Shown one piece after another: positions 35,281-44,557 of a stretch of 64,000 bases of DNA. This stretch comes from Vreelandella maris (GTDB taxonomy: Bacteria > Pseudomonadota > Gammaproteobacteria > Pseudomonadales > Halomonadaceae). The notes below the pieces were generated by a model. That model did not search any database, was not told where the DNA came from, and was given only the letters and a program-made list of their open reading frames with translations. A program made the translations under genes and the position numbers. Location: the NCBI RefSeq assembly GCF_013371085.1, contig NZ_JABWCV010000004.1, forward strand, positions 124,001 through 188,000, written 5' to 3'. Positions within the stretch are counted from its first letter, which is position 1; the number at the start of each line of letters is the position of its first letter.

Positions 35281-35457
35281 AGAGTTTTCTCCTTCCGAAT
35301 CCATGGAAACGCTGTAGCAGCGTTGCTTATTTAAGGTAGCTGCCGAGCGGTTTCTTCGCCAATTAACCCGACGGATGACATCGGCTCGTCAAGCCGCGAC
35401 AATAGCCGCCTATTTTTATACTGATATGTTAGTCACCAGCTGTTACCAGGGAGCGTT

Positions 35458-36231
35458 ATGACGCCACTCAACATCCTCTATCAGGATGAGTATCTCGTGG
35501 CGGTGCATAAGCCGTCAGGCCTATTAGTGCACCGCTCGACGTTAGCGCGTGGCGAAACTGAATTTCTGCTCCAGCGGCTTCGCGACCAGCTCGGTAAGCG
35601 GGTGTATCCCGTTCACCGGTTGGATCGACCGACGTCAGGGGTGATCGTTTTTGCGCTCTCTCCAACGGTGGCTGGCCTGCTCAGCGAAGCCTTTAGCGAG
35701 CGTCAGGTAGAAAAGCGCTACCTAGCGGTGGTGCGAGGTAAAGCACCAGAGAGCGAACGTTTGGATTACCCACTGCGGGAGGAGGATGGCACGCGGCCCA
35801 AAGCTGAGATGCCCGCCATGCCTGCGATGACCGATATTCGTCGTCTGGATAGCGCTGAATTGCCGGTACAGGTCGACCGTTACCCTGTGGCGCGTTACTC
35901 CCTGGTAGAGGCTCGGCCATTGACTGGTCGGCGCCACCAAATTCGTCGTCATCTTTCACGGCGTGGCTATCCGATTATCGGCGATGCGAAACACGGTAAA
36001 AGTGTTCACAACCGCTTTTTTGCCGAGCAGTTGGGCGCGCCGCGCTTACTGCTGGCCGCCACCTATTTAGCCTTTGACCATCCGCTGTTGGCCAAGCGTG
36101 TACAATTGAGCTGCGCCTTGGACGAGACCATGATCGCGCTGTTTCATCACCTAGGCTGGGCAGGGCATTTGCCGCTGGATAGCGTACGAACGCCGCCTCT
36201 TGCAACACCTTCCGCTCTCCAAGCACTGTGA
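35458..36231 (+). CDS. truC: tRNA pseudouridine(65) synthase TruC
   Basis: A 257-residue RluA-family pseudouridine synthase. The catalytic aspartate is D56 in HRLDRPTSGV, and the GRRHQIRRHLSRRGYPIIGD motif follows. Length and the C-terminal SCALDETMIALFHHLGW agree with TruC, which modifies U65 in the acceptor-T arm of some tRNAs; RluA-type assignment is the main alternative. GGGAGCG precedes the ATG. The gene is followed closely by another tRNA-modification gene. Confidence 0.88.
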   Translation: MTPLNILYQDEYLVAVHKPSGLLVHRSTLARGETEFLLQRLRDQLGKRVYPVHRLDRPTSGVIVFALSPTVAGLLSEAFSERQVEKRYLAVVRGKAPESERLDYPLREEDGTRPKAEMPAMPAMTDIRRLDSAELPVQVDRYPVARYSLVEARPLTGRRHQIRRHLSRRGYPIIGDAKHGKSVHNRFFAEQLGAPRLLLAATYLAFDHPLLAKRVQLSCALDETMIALFHHLGWAGHLPLDSVRTPPLATPSALQAL

Positions 36232-36241
36232 GTCTGTTTCT

Positions 36242-37123
36242 ATGCCTTTGAACGAGCCATCAACCTCCCTTGCTACCGCCTCAGTTTCTAGCGCCTATTA
36301 TTCTAGCGACTATGACTTCCGCTTTGGCGGTATTCGGCGCCTCTACGGTCAGCGCGCTGCGGAGGCGTTTCGCCATGCCCATGTAGTGGTGGTCGGGGTT
36401 GGCGGCGTGGGTAGCTGGACGGTCGAGGCGCTAGCCCGCTCGGGCATCGGCAAGCTGACGCTGATTGATCTGGACGACGTATGTGTCTCCAACGTCAACC
36501 GCCAGCTCCACGCGCTGGATGGCACGATTGGCCAGCCCAAAGTAGACGTGCTGGCCGAGCGCTGCCGCCTGATTGCCCCCGAGATCGAGATCATCGCGGA
36601 TACCGCCTTCGTTACGCCCACCAATCTGGCCGAGCGCATTCCTGAGGATGCCGACCATGTGGTAGATGCCATCGACAGTGTGATCGCCAAAGCGGCGCTA
36701 ATCGCCTGGTGCAAGCGGCGCAAAATCCCGATTACCGTCACCGGCGCGGCGGGCGGGCAAACCGACCCGACGCGCATTCAAGTGGCGGATTTGACCCGCA
36801 CCGAGCACGACCCGCTGCTCTCCAAAGTGCGCTCGCGGCTGCGTCGCGATTACGGCTTCTCCCGCAACCCCAAGCGGCGTTTCTCGGTGGAGTGCGTCTA
36901 CTCCGATGAGCAGTTGATCTACCCCAGTGCCGACGGCGAAGTGTGCCTGCAAAAGCCCGGCAGCAATGAGGCCACACGGCTGGACTGCGCTTCCGGCTTT
37001 GGCGCGGCGACCTTTCTGACCGGCACCTTTGGCTTCGTGGCCGCCTCCAAAGTGCTGGAGCGCCTCGCTAAAAAAGCGAATCAGCCCACCGCCACTCAAG
37101 CCATCCAAGAGGAAAGCGAATGA
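36242..37123 (+). CDS. tcdA: tRNA threonylcarbamoyladenosine dehydratase (CsdL/TcdA)
   Basis: A 293-residue E1-like (ThiF/MoeB superfamily) enzyme that uses ATP to cyclise t6A37 to ct6A37 in ANN-decoding tRNAs. The nucleotide-binding GVGGVGSW and the acidic LIDLDDVCVSNVNRQ motif are present. RRFSVECVYSDEQ and a hydrophobic C-terminal helix (TFLTGTFGFVAASKVLERL) match the family. I chose the ATG at 36242; a TTG at 36200 would overlap truC and add 14 unlikely residues. It is coupled to the next gene by ATGA overlap. Confidence 0.92.
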   Translation: MPLNEPSTSLATASVSSAYYSSDYDFRFGGIRRLYGQRAAEAFRHAHVVVVGVGGVGSWTVEALARSGIGKLTLIDLDDVCVSNVNRQLHALDGTIGQPKVDVLAERCRLIAPEIEIIADTAFVTPTNLAERIPEDADHVVDAIDSVIAKAALIAWCKRRKIPITVTGAAGGQTDPTRIQVADLTRTEHDPLLSKVRSRLRRDYGFSRNPKRRFSVECVYSDEQLIYPSADGEVCLQKPGSNEATRLDCASGFGAATFLTGTFGFVAASKVLERLAKKANQPTATQAIQEESE

Positions 37124-37338
37124 CCATTCCCGTTCCCGGTATTTACCGCCACTACAAAGGCAACCTTTATGAAGTGATGGGCACCGCCCAGCACAGCGAA
37201 AGCGAAGAACCGCTGGTAGTCTACCGCGCGCTATATGGCGACTACGGTCTTTGGGTGCGCCCGCTGGCGATGTTCATGGAGAGCGTGACGAAAGAAGGGA
37301 ACACCCAGCCGCGCTTTGCGTTGGAGAAAACGTTCTAG
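37120..37338 (+). CDS. DUF1653 family small protein
   Basis: A 72-residue protein with the whole DUF1653 pattern: PGIYRHYKGNLYEVMG near the start, then VVYRALYGDYGLWVRPLAMF. The family is a small SH3-like beta fold of unknown role. It ends the truC-tcdA unit: its ATG overlaps the tcdA stop, and a strong terminator follows 35 bp after its stop. Confidence 0.9.
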   Translation: MTIPVPGIYRHYKGNLYEVMGTAQHSESEEPLVVYRALYGDYGLWVRPLAMFMESVTKEGNTQPRFALEKTF

Positions 37339-37372
37339 CCCGTATTGATTGCTCCATCGTCGCTCTTATTGT

Positions 37373-37406
37373 CGCCGCCCCCTGTTAGCAGGGAGGCGGC
37401 GTTTTT
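37373..37406 (+). terminator. Intrinsic terminator after truC-tcdA-DUF1653
   Basis: CGCCGCC (37373-37379) pairs with GGCGGCG (37395-37401), with CCCTG/CAGGG inside, one bulged A and a TTAG loop. TTTTT and further T-rich sequence follow at once. A textbook rho-independent terminator. Confidence 0.88.
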
Positions 37407-37504
37407 GTGGTTGTTATTGCTTATATTCCATAATCAGCTATCTTTATAACAATTGTTGGCGCTTTGGCGTCAGGCAACACTACTTAAGTAGCCGGGAGAT
37501 AAGC

Positions 37505-38413
37505 ATGAAGACCTTTGCCCTTTCTCAAAGCCCAGGCATAGGCGCACCTGATGTGGCGGGCTTTTTTGATCCACGCACCTTTAGCATCCAATACATCGTC
37601 AGCGACCCTGCCACCAAGCAGTGCGCGATTATTGATCCGGTGCTGGATTTCGACGAAAAGTCTGGCGCAACGGCCACCTTTTGCGCTGACGCGCTGTTGA
37701 AATATATCGAGGAAGAGGGACTGACAGTGGTGTGGATTCTGGATACGCACCCCCACGCAGACCACTTTTCAGCAGCCCAGTACCTAAAAGAGAAAACTGG
37801 CGCACCGACGGCGATTGGCCAGTACGTCACCCAAGTGCAGGCCCTGTGGAAGGAGATTTATCACTGGCCGGAGATGCCCACCGATGGCCGCCAGTGGGGC
37901 ACGCTGTTTGTCGAGGGCGACACGTTTGCCATCGGTGAACTCAGCGCTCGCGTGCTGCACTCGCCTGGTCATACGCTGGCTTCTATCACCTACGTAATCG
38001 GTGATGCCGCCTTTGTGCATGACACCCTTTTTCAGCCTGATTTTGGGACGGCGCGAGCCGATTTTCCCGGTGGGGATGCCAAATCTCTATGGAACTCCAT
38101 CCAGCAGATTCTCGCGCTACCGGGCAATACACGGCTGTTCACCGGCCACGACTATATGCCCGACGACCGTGAACCGCAGTGGGAGAGCAGCGTCGATGAG
38201 CAGCGAGCCAACAACCCGCACTTGGTAGGCAAAAGCGAGGAGGAGTACATCGCACTGCGCCACAAGCGGGATAGCGAGCTGCCCATGCCCAAGCTGATTT
38301 TGCACGCGCTGCAGGTGAATATCCGCGGTGGTCGTCTTCCAGAGCCTGAAGCCAACGGCAAGCGCTATCTGAAAATCCCCCTGGATGCCCTGGAAGGTGC
38401 GGCCTGGGATTGA
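37505..38413 (+). CDS. MBL-fold metallo-hydrolase (persulfide dioxygenase-like)
   Basis: A 302-residue metallo-beta-lactamase-fold protein. The metal motif THPHADH is at 81-87, with a later H in LHSPGHT, the FVHDTLFQPDFGTARADFPGG stretch and the GHDYMPD ligand. This pattern is that of the persulfide dioxygenase (ETHE1/Blh) branch, which oxidises glutathione persulfide. The start ATG at 37505 has GGGAGAT upstream; a longer frame back to 37349 would cross the terminator and is rejected. A sulfurtransferase-like gene follows, as in bigR-type sulfide operons, and then a SulP transporter. Confidence 0.87.
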   Translation: MKTFALSQSPGIGAPDVAGFFDPRTFSIQYIVSDPATKQCAIIDPVLDFDEKSGATATFCADALLKYIEEEGLTVVWILDTHPHADHFSAAQYLKEKTGAPTAIGQYVTQVQALWKEIYHWPEMPTDGRQWGTLFVEGDTFAIGELSARVLHSPGHTLASITYVIGDAAFVHDTLFQPDFGTARADFPGGDAKSLWNSIQQILALPGNTRLFTGHDYMPDDREPQWESSVDEQRANNPHLVGKSEEEYIALRHKRDSELPMPKLILHALQVNIRGGRLPEPEANGKRYLKIPLDALEGAAWD

Positions 38414-38442
38414 TGCTATCCAAACCAATAGGAGGTGTGGTC

Positions 38443-38871
38443 ATGCAAACGAAGCCATTGGAGCCAGGCGTTGAGATCACCTCAGCGCTGACGGTGGATG
38501 AGTTGGAGGAGGTAAAAGCCCGTGGTTTTCACGCGGTGGTGTGTAACCGCATCGAAGGTGAGAGCGAGGACTTTCCAGACGAGGCGCGCTACCGCGAAAA
38601 AGCCGAGCAGCTTGGCCTTGCCTGGGTGCATATCCCCGTGAAGCCAGGCGAGTACAGCGAAGCTGACATCCGCGCCTTTGCTGAAGCGCTCCAACAGCTG
38701 CCGCGCCCGCTATTGGCGTTTTGCCGCTCAGGTAAGCGGGCCACGCACCTGTGGGCCTACGCCAAGCGTCAGTACGAGCAGTGCGAATTGGCGGAGCTGT
38801 TTACGGCGGCCCATGCGGCAGGGGTTGACTTGGAAGATCAGCGCCAAGGTCTTGAACGGAGCGCCCAATAA
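38443..38871 (+). CDS. TIGR01244 / DUF442 sulfurtransferase-phosphatase-like protein
   Basis: A 142-residue protein of the TIGR01244 (DUF442) family, a dual-specificity-phosphatase fold with a nucleophilic cysteine in FCRSGKRATH (C94). In several bacteria this domain is fused to the ETHE1-type dioxygenase (Blh) and linked to hydrogen sulfide detoxification; here the two are adjacent genes. The ATG at 38443 has a consensus AGGAGGT; earlier ATG/TTG codons at 38410-38413 overlap the upstream stop and are less likely. Confidence 0.87.
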   Translation: MQTKPLEPGVEITSALTVDELEEVKARGFHAVVCNRIEGESEDFPDEARYREKAEQLGLAWVHIPVKPGEYSEADIRAFAEALQQLPRPLLAFCRSGKRATHLWAYAKRQYEQCELAELFTAAHAAGVDLEDQRQGLERSAQ

Positions 38872-38940
38872 AAATCGAAGATGAGTAAAACCCTAGTACG
38901 AAGGCCCTGTATCAGCAGATACCTATTATGAGACTGCATC

Positions 38941-40683
38941 ATGATCATTGAGCGCTGGGTGCCGCTAATCGGCTGGTTGCGAACCTATCACCGGGGCTTG
39001 CTCACGCGGGATGTACTTGCCGCGGTGATCGTCACGCTGATGCTGGTGCCGCAAGCGCTGGCCTACGCCATGCTGGCAGGGTTACCGCCGGAAATGGGGC
39101 TCTATGCCAGCATGCTGCCGCTGGTGCTGTATGCCATCTTTGGCACCAGCGCGAGTTTAGCGGTAGGGCCGGTGGCGGTGGCAGCACTTATGACGGCCTC
39201 GGCGCTGAGCAGTTTTGCCGCGCCGGGCAGCCCGGAATATATCGGTGCGGCACTGGTGCTGGCCGCGCTCTCAGGGCTCATTCTCATCGCCATGGGCGTG
39301 CTTCGGCTGGGCTTTTTAGTCAACTTTCTCAGCCATCCGGTGATCTCCGGGTTTGTGACCGCCTCGGGGATTTTGATCGCGATTAGCCAGTTGAAGCACA
39401 TTTTTGGTGTTGAGGCTTCTGGTCATAACGTGGTGGACCTGCTGCAAGCGCTATTGGGCCAGTGGCAGCAGTTGAATGTGATAACGCTACTGATTGGCCT
39501 TGGCGTGTGGGTGTATCTATGGGTGTGTCGCAAGCGCCTGAATGGCTGGCTGACCAAGCTGGGAATGCCTGCCAGTTGGGCAGGGTTAATGGTGAAAGCC
39601 GCGCCTATTTCGGCCGTGGTGGTGACCACGCTGCTGGCCTGGGGCTTCCAACTGGAGCAACGCGGGGTCGATGTGGTGGGCTTTGTGCCCAGTGGCCTGC
39701 CTGCCATTACGCTGCCGAGCCTGGATCAATCGCTCTGGCTCGGCCTGTTGCCGGCGGCGCTGCTGATTAGCTTGGTGGGGTTTGTGGAGTCGGTGTCCGT
39801 GGCGCAGACCCTGGCCGCCAAGCGCCGTCAGCGTATTGACCCTAACCAAGAGCTGATTGCGCTCGGTATGGCGAATCTTGGCGCTGGCGTTAGCAGTGGC
39901 TCGCCGGTGTCGGGCGGTTTTTCGCGCTCGGTGGTCAATTTTGAAGCCGGGGCGGCGACGCCGCTGGCGGGGGCTTTTACCGCGCTTGGGATTGTGTTGG
40001 CGACGCTGCTACTCACTGACTTACTGGCCTTTTTACCCACCGCCACGCTGGCCGCCACGATTATCGTGGCAGTGGGGACGTTGATTGATTTGCCTGCGGT
40101 AAAGCGAACCTGGCAATACTCCCGCAGCGACGGGGTGGCGATGGTCGCTACTTTGCTGCTGACCCTTCTGCACAGCGTGGAAGTGGGCATTATCAGCGGG
40201 GTGGTGCTCTCGCTGGGGCTACACCTTTACCGCACCAGCCAGCCCCATAGTGCGGTGGTAGGGCGGGTGCCGGGCACCGAGCATTTTCGTAATGTGAAGC
40301 GCCATCAGGTCGAAACCGACGAGCATGTGGCCATGCTGCGCATCGATGAAAGCCTCTATTTTGCCAACACCCGCTATCTCGAAGATACCGTCATGGCGCT
40401 GGCCGCCCGCTCGCCGTCGATCAAGCACATTGTGCTCACCTGTCAGGCAGTGAATGTCATCGATGCTTCGGCCCTGGAGAGCCTGGAGGCGATCAACGGT
40501 CGGCTGAAAGACGCCGGTGCCATGCTCCACTTGGCCGAGGTGAAAGGGCCGGTGATGGATCGCCTAAAGCACACGGCTTTCTACCACGAGCTCACCGGCC
40601 AAGTGTTCTTTACCACCTACGACGCCTGGCAGGCGTTGGCGCATCCGGCCAGTGAGAGTCAGCTACCGGCCACGTTGCCCTAG
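38941..40683 (+). CDS. SulP-family anion transporter with STAS domain
   Basis: A 580-residue polytopic transporter (about 12-14 TM helices, residues 20-420). The SLC26/SulP signature region is PQALAYAMLAGLPPEMGLYAS, with GGFSRSVVNFEAGAATPLAG later, and a cytoplasmic STAS domain spans about 440-560 (VLTCQAVNVIDASALESLEAI). Substrates in the family are sulfate, bicarbonate or dicarboxylates. The two sulfur-related genes just upstream hint at sulfate/sulfite export or uptake, but this is inference. Confidence 0.9.
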   Translation: MIIERWVPLIGWLRTYHRGLLTRDVLAAVIVTLMLVPQALAYAMLAGLPPEMGLYASMLPLVLYAIFGTSASLAVGPVAVAALMTASALSSFAAPGSPEYIGAALVLAALSGLILIAMGVLRLGFLVNFLSHPVISGFVTASGILIAISQLKHIFGVEASGHNVVDLLQALLGQWQQLNVITLLIGLGVWVYLWVCRKRLNGWLTKLGMPASWAGLMVKAAPISAVVVTTLLAWGFQLEQRGVDVVGFVPSGLPAITLPSLDQSLWLGLLPAALLISLVGFVESVSVAQTLAAKRRQRIDPNQELIALGMANLGAGVSSGSPVSGGFSRSVVNFEAGAATPLAGAFTALGIVLATLLLTDLLAFLPTATLAATIIVAVGTLIDLPAVKRTWQYSRSDGVAMVATLLLTLLHSVEVGIISGVVLSLGLHLYRTSQPHSAVVGRVPGTEHFRNVKRHQVETDEHVAMLRIDESLYFANTRYLEDTVMALAARSPSIKHIVLTCQAVNVIDASALESLEAINGRLKDAGAMLHLAEVKGPVMDRLKHTAFYHELTGQVFFTTYDAWQALAHPASESQLPATLP

Positions 40684-40758
40684 CGTGCTGTTGATGATTG
40701 GAGAAAACAGCGTGAACGCGTTAGGTTAGCCGCTGATGCCTTGACGACTCTCCAAGAA

Positions 40759-42792
40759 ATGGCCATGACCTCAGCTTCGCCGCAGCAGACGCTAAAAACA
40801 GTATTCGGTTTTGACGACTTTCGCGGCGGCCAGCAGGCAGTGGTATCGCACGTCTTGAAGGGCCACTCCACGGCAGCCATTTTTGCCACCGGGGCGGGAA
40901 AATCGCTCTGCTATCAGCTTCCTGCGCTGCATCTGCCGCACCTTACACTGGTGGTGTCGCCATTGCTTGCTCTCATGCAGGATCAGCTCGCCTTTCTGCA
41001 AGCCCGCGGCATTGCCGCCGCAAGTATCGACTCCACCCAAGAGCGCGACGCCACCCGCGATGTCATGGAGCGGGCCAAACGCGGGGAGCTAAACATCCTC
41101 ATGGTCTCGGTGGAGCGGTTGAAAAACGAGCGCTTCCGGAATTTTCTTCGTCAGGTGCCGATATCACTACTGGTCGTCGATGAAGCCCACTGCCTCTCCG
41201 AGTGGGGGCATAACTTCCGACCTGATTATCTCAAGCTGCCGGATTACCAGCGTGAGTTTGCCATCCCCCAGGTATTGCTGCTCACTGCCACCGCTACTCC
41301 GGCGGTGATTGACGATATGCGCGATAAGTTTGCCATCGCCCCAGAACATATCGTAACTACCGGCTTTTATCGCCCAAACCTTGAGCTGCTGGTAGCGCCG
41401 GCCATGGAAGATCGCCAGCAGCAGCTTGTTGAGTGGCTAAGGCCGCAGATGCATCCGGGCAGCGAAGCGCCGACGATCATTTATGTGACACTCCAACAAA
41501 CGGCAGAACAGGTCGCCAGCGCCCTGAAGGCTCAGGGCATCGCCGCTCAGGCGTACCACGCGGGGCTGGACTCCCAGCGGCGGGACGAGATTCAACGTCA
41601 GTTCATGAGCAGTGAGTCGCCCTGCATCGTGGCCACCATTGCCTTTGGCATGGGCATTGATAAGGGCAATATTCGCAATGTGGTGCATTTTGATCTGCCC
41701 AAATCGATCGAAAACTATAGCCAGGAGATTGGCCGGGCAGGGCGCGATGGGCTGCCTTCCACCTGCCTAACCATGGCCGGGCGTGACGGCCTGCGGGTAC
41801 TGGAGAACTTTGTCTACGGTGACACGCCGGAATACAGCGGCATTGTTCGATTGCTTGAGGAGATCGCATCCGCCGCCAACACGCCAGACCGCCAGTGGGA
41901 AGTGCTGCTCAACACGCTTTCCCGCGATACCAATATCCGTCTCCTGCCGCTTAAGACGCTGCTGGTGCGGCTGGAAATGCATGGGGTGATTGCACCGCGT
42001 TTTTCGTTTCTGGCCGAGTATCGGCTGCGTTATCACATCGAGCCGGTGGCGTTGGTGAGCCGTTTCGAAGGCGAGCGGGCGGCCTTTGTGCGTCTACTGG
42101 TTGACCATATCCCCATGGCTCGCACCTGGGGCACGGTAGATTTCGAGCGCTTGCTTCGCGCGGGGCAAACACAGCAGGTCGACGCCTCCCGCAGCCGGGT
42201 GATCACCGCGCTTGAGTATTTTCAGGAAAAGGGCTGGCTGACCCTGGAAGGCAAGCGGATGACCGACGTGTATGAGATCTGCCAGTCGACTGTTCCAGTA
42301 GAGGCGTTGGCTCGCCAGCTATACGACGACTGCCTGGGCCGAGAACGCATCGAGATAGAGCGGCTACAGGCGATGTTGGCGCTCTTTGAGTCGGAGAGCT
42401 GCCTGACGCGTCGATTAGCGGAGCACTTCGGTGATCGCACGTTTGAGAGCCCATCCGACACCGAGCAGGGCCGTTGCGGGCACTGCTCGGTATGTTACGG
42501 CCAACCCGTAACGCTGCCGGATGCGCCGCCGCAGCCTGTACCGAGCAATGCGCAGTTTCAGTGCTATGCTGCTCCGTTCATTCAGCGGCACACTGAGCAG
42601 TTCGGCCAGCCTCCCAGCGCGCATCGGTTGGCGCATTTTCTATGTGGTTTAACTATGCCCGTGTTTACCCCGCTTAAAGCCCGTCGCTTTGAGGGCTTCG
42701 CCGTGTTCGAGCAGCGCGCCTATCCACAAGTGCTTGAGTGGGTGGCGAGTGGGCAAAAATCAATGGCTAACAAACCTGAATTCAAGCAATAA
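40759..42792 (+). CDS. RecQ-family ATP-dependent DNA helicase
   Basis: A 677-residue superfamily 2 helicase. Motifs are visible: Walker A TGAGKSLCYQLPAL, PLLALMQDQ, DEAH in VVDEAHCLSEWGHNFRPDY, and motif VI GRAGRDGLPS. A C-terminal winged-helix-like region and a short cysteine cluster (CGHCSVC) follow, but no HRDC domain is evident. It moves 3'-5' on DNA and acts in recombination and repair. It is more divergent than E. coli RecQ (609 residues), so a second RecQ may exist elsewhere; I leave the symbol blank. The ATG at 40759 lacks a clear ribosome-binding site, with 40765 as alternative. Confidence 0.88.
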   Translation: MAMTSASPQQTLKTVFGFDDFRGGQQAVVSHVLKGHSTAAIFATGAGKSLCYQLPALHLPHLTLVVSPLLALMQDQLAFLQARGIAAASIDSTQERDATRDVMERAKRGELNILMVSVERLKNERFRNFLRQVPISLLVVDEAHCLSEWGHNFRPDYLKLPDYQREFAIPQVLLLTATATPAVIDDMRDKFAIAPEHIVTTGFYRPNLELLVAPAMEDRQQQLVEWLRPQMHPGSEAPTIIYVTLQQTAEQVASALKAQGIAAQAYHAGLDSQRRDEIQRQFMSSESPCIVATIAFGMGIDKGNIRNVVHFDLPKSIENYSQEIGRAGRDGLPSTCLTMAGRDGLRVLENFVYGDTPEYSGIVRLLEEIASAANTPDRQWEVLLNTLSRDTNIRLLPLKTLLVRLEMHGVIAPRFSFLAEYRLRYHIEPVALVSRFEGERAAFVRLLVDHIPMARTWGTVDFERLLRAGQTQQVDASRSRVITALEYFQEKGWLTLEGKRMTDVYEICQSTVPVEALARQLYDDCLGRERIEIERLQAMLALFESESCLTRRLAEHFGDRTFESPSDTEQGRCGHCSVCYGQPVTLPDAPPQPVPSNAQFQCYAAPFIQRHTEQFGQPPSAHRLAHFLCGLTMPVFTPLKARRFEGFAVFEQRAYPQVLEWVASGQKSMANKPEFKQ

Positions 42793-42915
42793 GTTCAGCA
42801 AAACAGGATTTTAGACTAAGCTTTGGAGTTGTCGTACCTTCCTAGCCAGGGAAGAACTATAAGTTAGGCGCCTGGGTGCTAACACTCGGAGCTATACTTT
42901 TCCAAGGGAACCGAA

Positions 42916-44445
42916 ATGCTAGCTATTCAACCAACCGACAATAGCCAAAAGCTCAGCTTAACCTCTACCTTGCCCGACTTTATACGCGAAGGGCTTAATA
43001 ACTGCTTCACTCTACCGACACTACCGTCTGCCGCGATTAAAGTGCTCGACGTTGCCCGCTCTCCAAATGCGAGTGTAAAGGCTTATGCGGAAGCCATTCA
43101 AACGGACCCAATACTAACCATACGCTTATTGGCGCTGGCCAACAGCGCTTATTACGCTCGTAGTGCACCGACCATCCATACTTGCCAAGAGGCGGTGGCG
43201 CGTGTTGGCTTAGACACTACCTTAGCCACCACGCTAAGTTTTAACTTGTTCAAACATAAAGACCAAGCTGCTTATTTGCAGCAGGTGTGGAGTCGCTCTT
43301 TAATTGCTGCTATTGCGGCGCGTTACATGGCAGAGCAATTGTGTCCTGGGGAAGCAGGGTTTGTGTTTACGGCAGCACTTCTGCAAGACATAGGGGTATT
43401 GGCGCTAAAAGCACTTTATCCTGACGATGTTGAAGCCATCTATGAGCCGCTACCAACGCACCACTCCGACCTTAGCCATTCAGAGCAACTGCTGTTTGGC
43501 TGCGATCACGCTACCGTAGGTGCTTGGCTAGCAGCAAAATGGGGTGTTCCCACTCATCTTGCCGAAGCGATTGGTACCAGTCATGCGGATTATGCTTCCG
43601 CCCCAATAGACTTATTCTGTGTGCGCCTTTCTGGGCATATCGCCGATGCTTGGCTTGCCCCTTCTCCTGCCCATTCGTTGGTCAGTGTAATGCGCAAGCT
43701 TAAAAGCCACACAAAAGCCCAGCAAATCGAACTTGCTGCACTGCTCTCCACTATTGAAAAGCAGCTTCCCTCATTAGCAGATGTCCTAGAAATTACGGCC
43801 CCAAAAAACCAGGATAGCGAAGAATTATTAGCGGAAGCACAGGATCTCTTGTTCCAACAAACATTGGCTTTGAATGCGCGCTTAGAACAGCAGCAGTCAG
43901 AGCTAGCAAACCTGCTTGAGCGTCAAAGCGAGTTAGAAGTCCGCAGCCGCATAGACCCGCTCACAGGGCTGGCTAATCGTGGATGGTTGGAAGAACAATT
44001 GGGCGAACATTTTGCCCAATGCCGGGAGGAGGGGCGAGCTCTTTCGGTGGCGTTTATTGATTTAGACCATTTTAAAACGATCAATGACCAATATGGGCAC
44101 TTGGTGGGGGACGTGATACTAGAAAACTTTGGAAAGCTCATCAGGAGGCTTATAAAAGATAGCGACCTAGCCGGACGTTTCGGTGGGGAAGAATTCATGA
44201 TCATAATGCCTGATGAAGACGCCGATTCCGCCCAACTGTTAGCGAAAAAAGTAGCACATCAACTGGCTGAACAGCCTATCGCCTATGTGGAAAGTCAGCC
44301 TATCCATGTCACCGTTTCTATCGGTATTGCTTGCCTCAGCGACGGTGGTTTTGCCAATAGCCGAGAGCTTATGAATGCAGCCGACCAAACCATGTATTTT
44401 GTTAAACACATTGGTCGTTGCGGCATTGCGATATATGGCCACTAA
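42916..44445 (+). CDS. HDOD-GGDEF diguanylate cyclase-type protein
   Basis: A 509-residue cytoplasmic signalling protein. The N-terminal HDOD domain is at about 25-225 (LPTLPSAAIKVLDVARSPNAS; TADLLQD-type core AALLQDIGVLAL). A coiled coil (about 300-340) leads to a GGDEF domain (about 345-505) with the active motif GGEEF at 423-427. The usual RxxD product-inhibition site reads KDSD, so feedback control is probably weakened. It likely makes c-di-GMP. Isolated gene followed by a strong terminator. Confidence 0.9.
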   Translation: MLAIQPTDNSQKLSLTSTLPDFIREGLNNCFTLPTLPSAAIKVLDVARSPNASVKAYAEAIQTDPILTIRLLALANSAYYARSAPTIHTCQEAVARVGLDTTLATTLSFNLFKHKDQAAYLQQVWSRSLIAAIAARYMAEQLCPGEAGFVFTAALLQDIGVLALKALYPDDVEAIYEPLPTHHSDLSHSEQLLFGCDHATVGAWLAAKWGVPTHLAEAIGTSHADYASAPIDLFCVRLSGHIADAWLAPSPAHSLVSVMRKLKSHTKAQQIELAALLSTIEKQLPSLADVLEITAPKNQDSEELLAEAQDLLFQQTLALNARLEQQQSELANLLERQSELEVRSRIDPLTGLANRGWLEEQLGEHFAQCREEGRALSVAFIDLDHFKTINDQYGHLVGDVILENFGKLIRRLIKDSDLAGRFGGEEFMIIMPDEDADSAQLLAKKVAHQLAEQPIAYVESQPIHVTVSIGIACLSDGGFANSRELMNAADQTMYFVKHIGRCGIAIYGH

Positions 44446-44510
44446 CTAAAGGCGAGGACTAACGTTATAGGAAGTGTAAAGGCATAGTGAGCTTCATCAT
44501 TTACTACTTT

Positions 44511-44543
44511 AGAGAGAGGCTGCGGCCTCTCTCTTTTGTTTTT
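44511..44543 (+). terminator. Intrinsic terminator after the HDOD-GGDEF gene
   Basis: AGAGAGAGGC pairs with GCCTCTCTCT across a TGCG loop (44511-44534) and is followed by TTTGTTTTT. It lies 65 bp past the upstream stop and just before the end of the convergent GTPase gene. Confidence 0.88.
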
Positions 44544-44557
44544 CATCACTCCAGTGA

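Noticed and set aside
36200-36241. TTG start of tcdA overlapping truC
   Set aside because: It adds residues not seen in the family, and the ATG at 36242 is available immediately after the truC stop.
37349-37504. N-terminal extension of the metallo-hydrolase ORF
   Set aside because: It would begin inside a strong intrinsic terminator and has a Cys/Arg-rich composition; the ATG at 37505 has a good ribosome-binding site and a typical family start.
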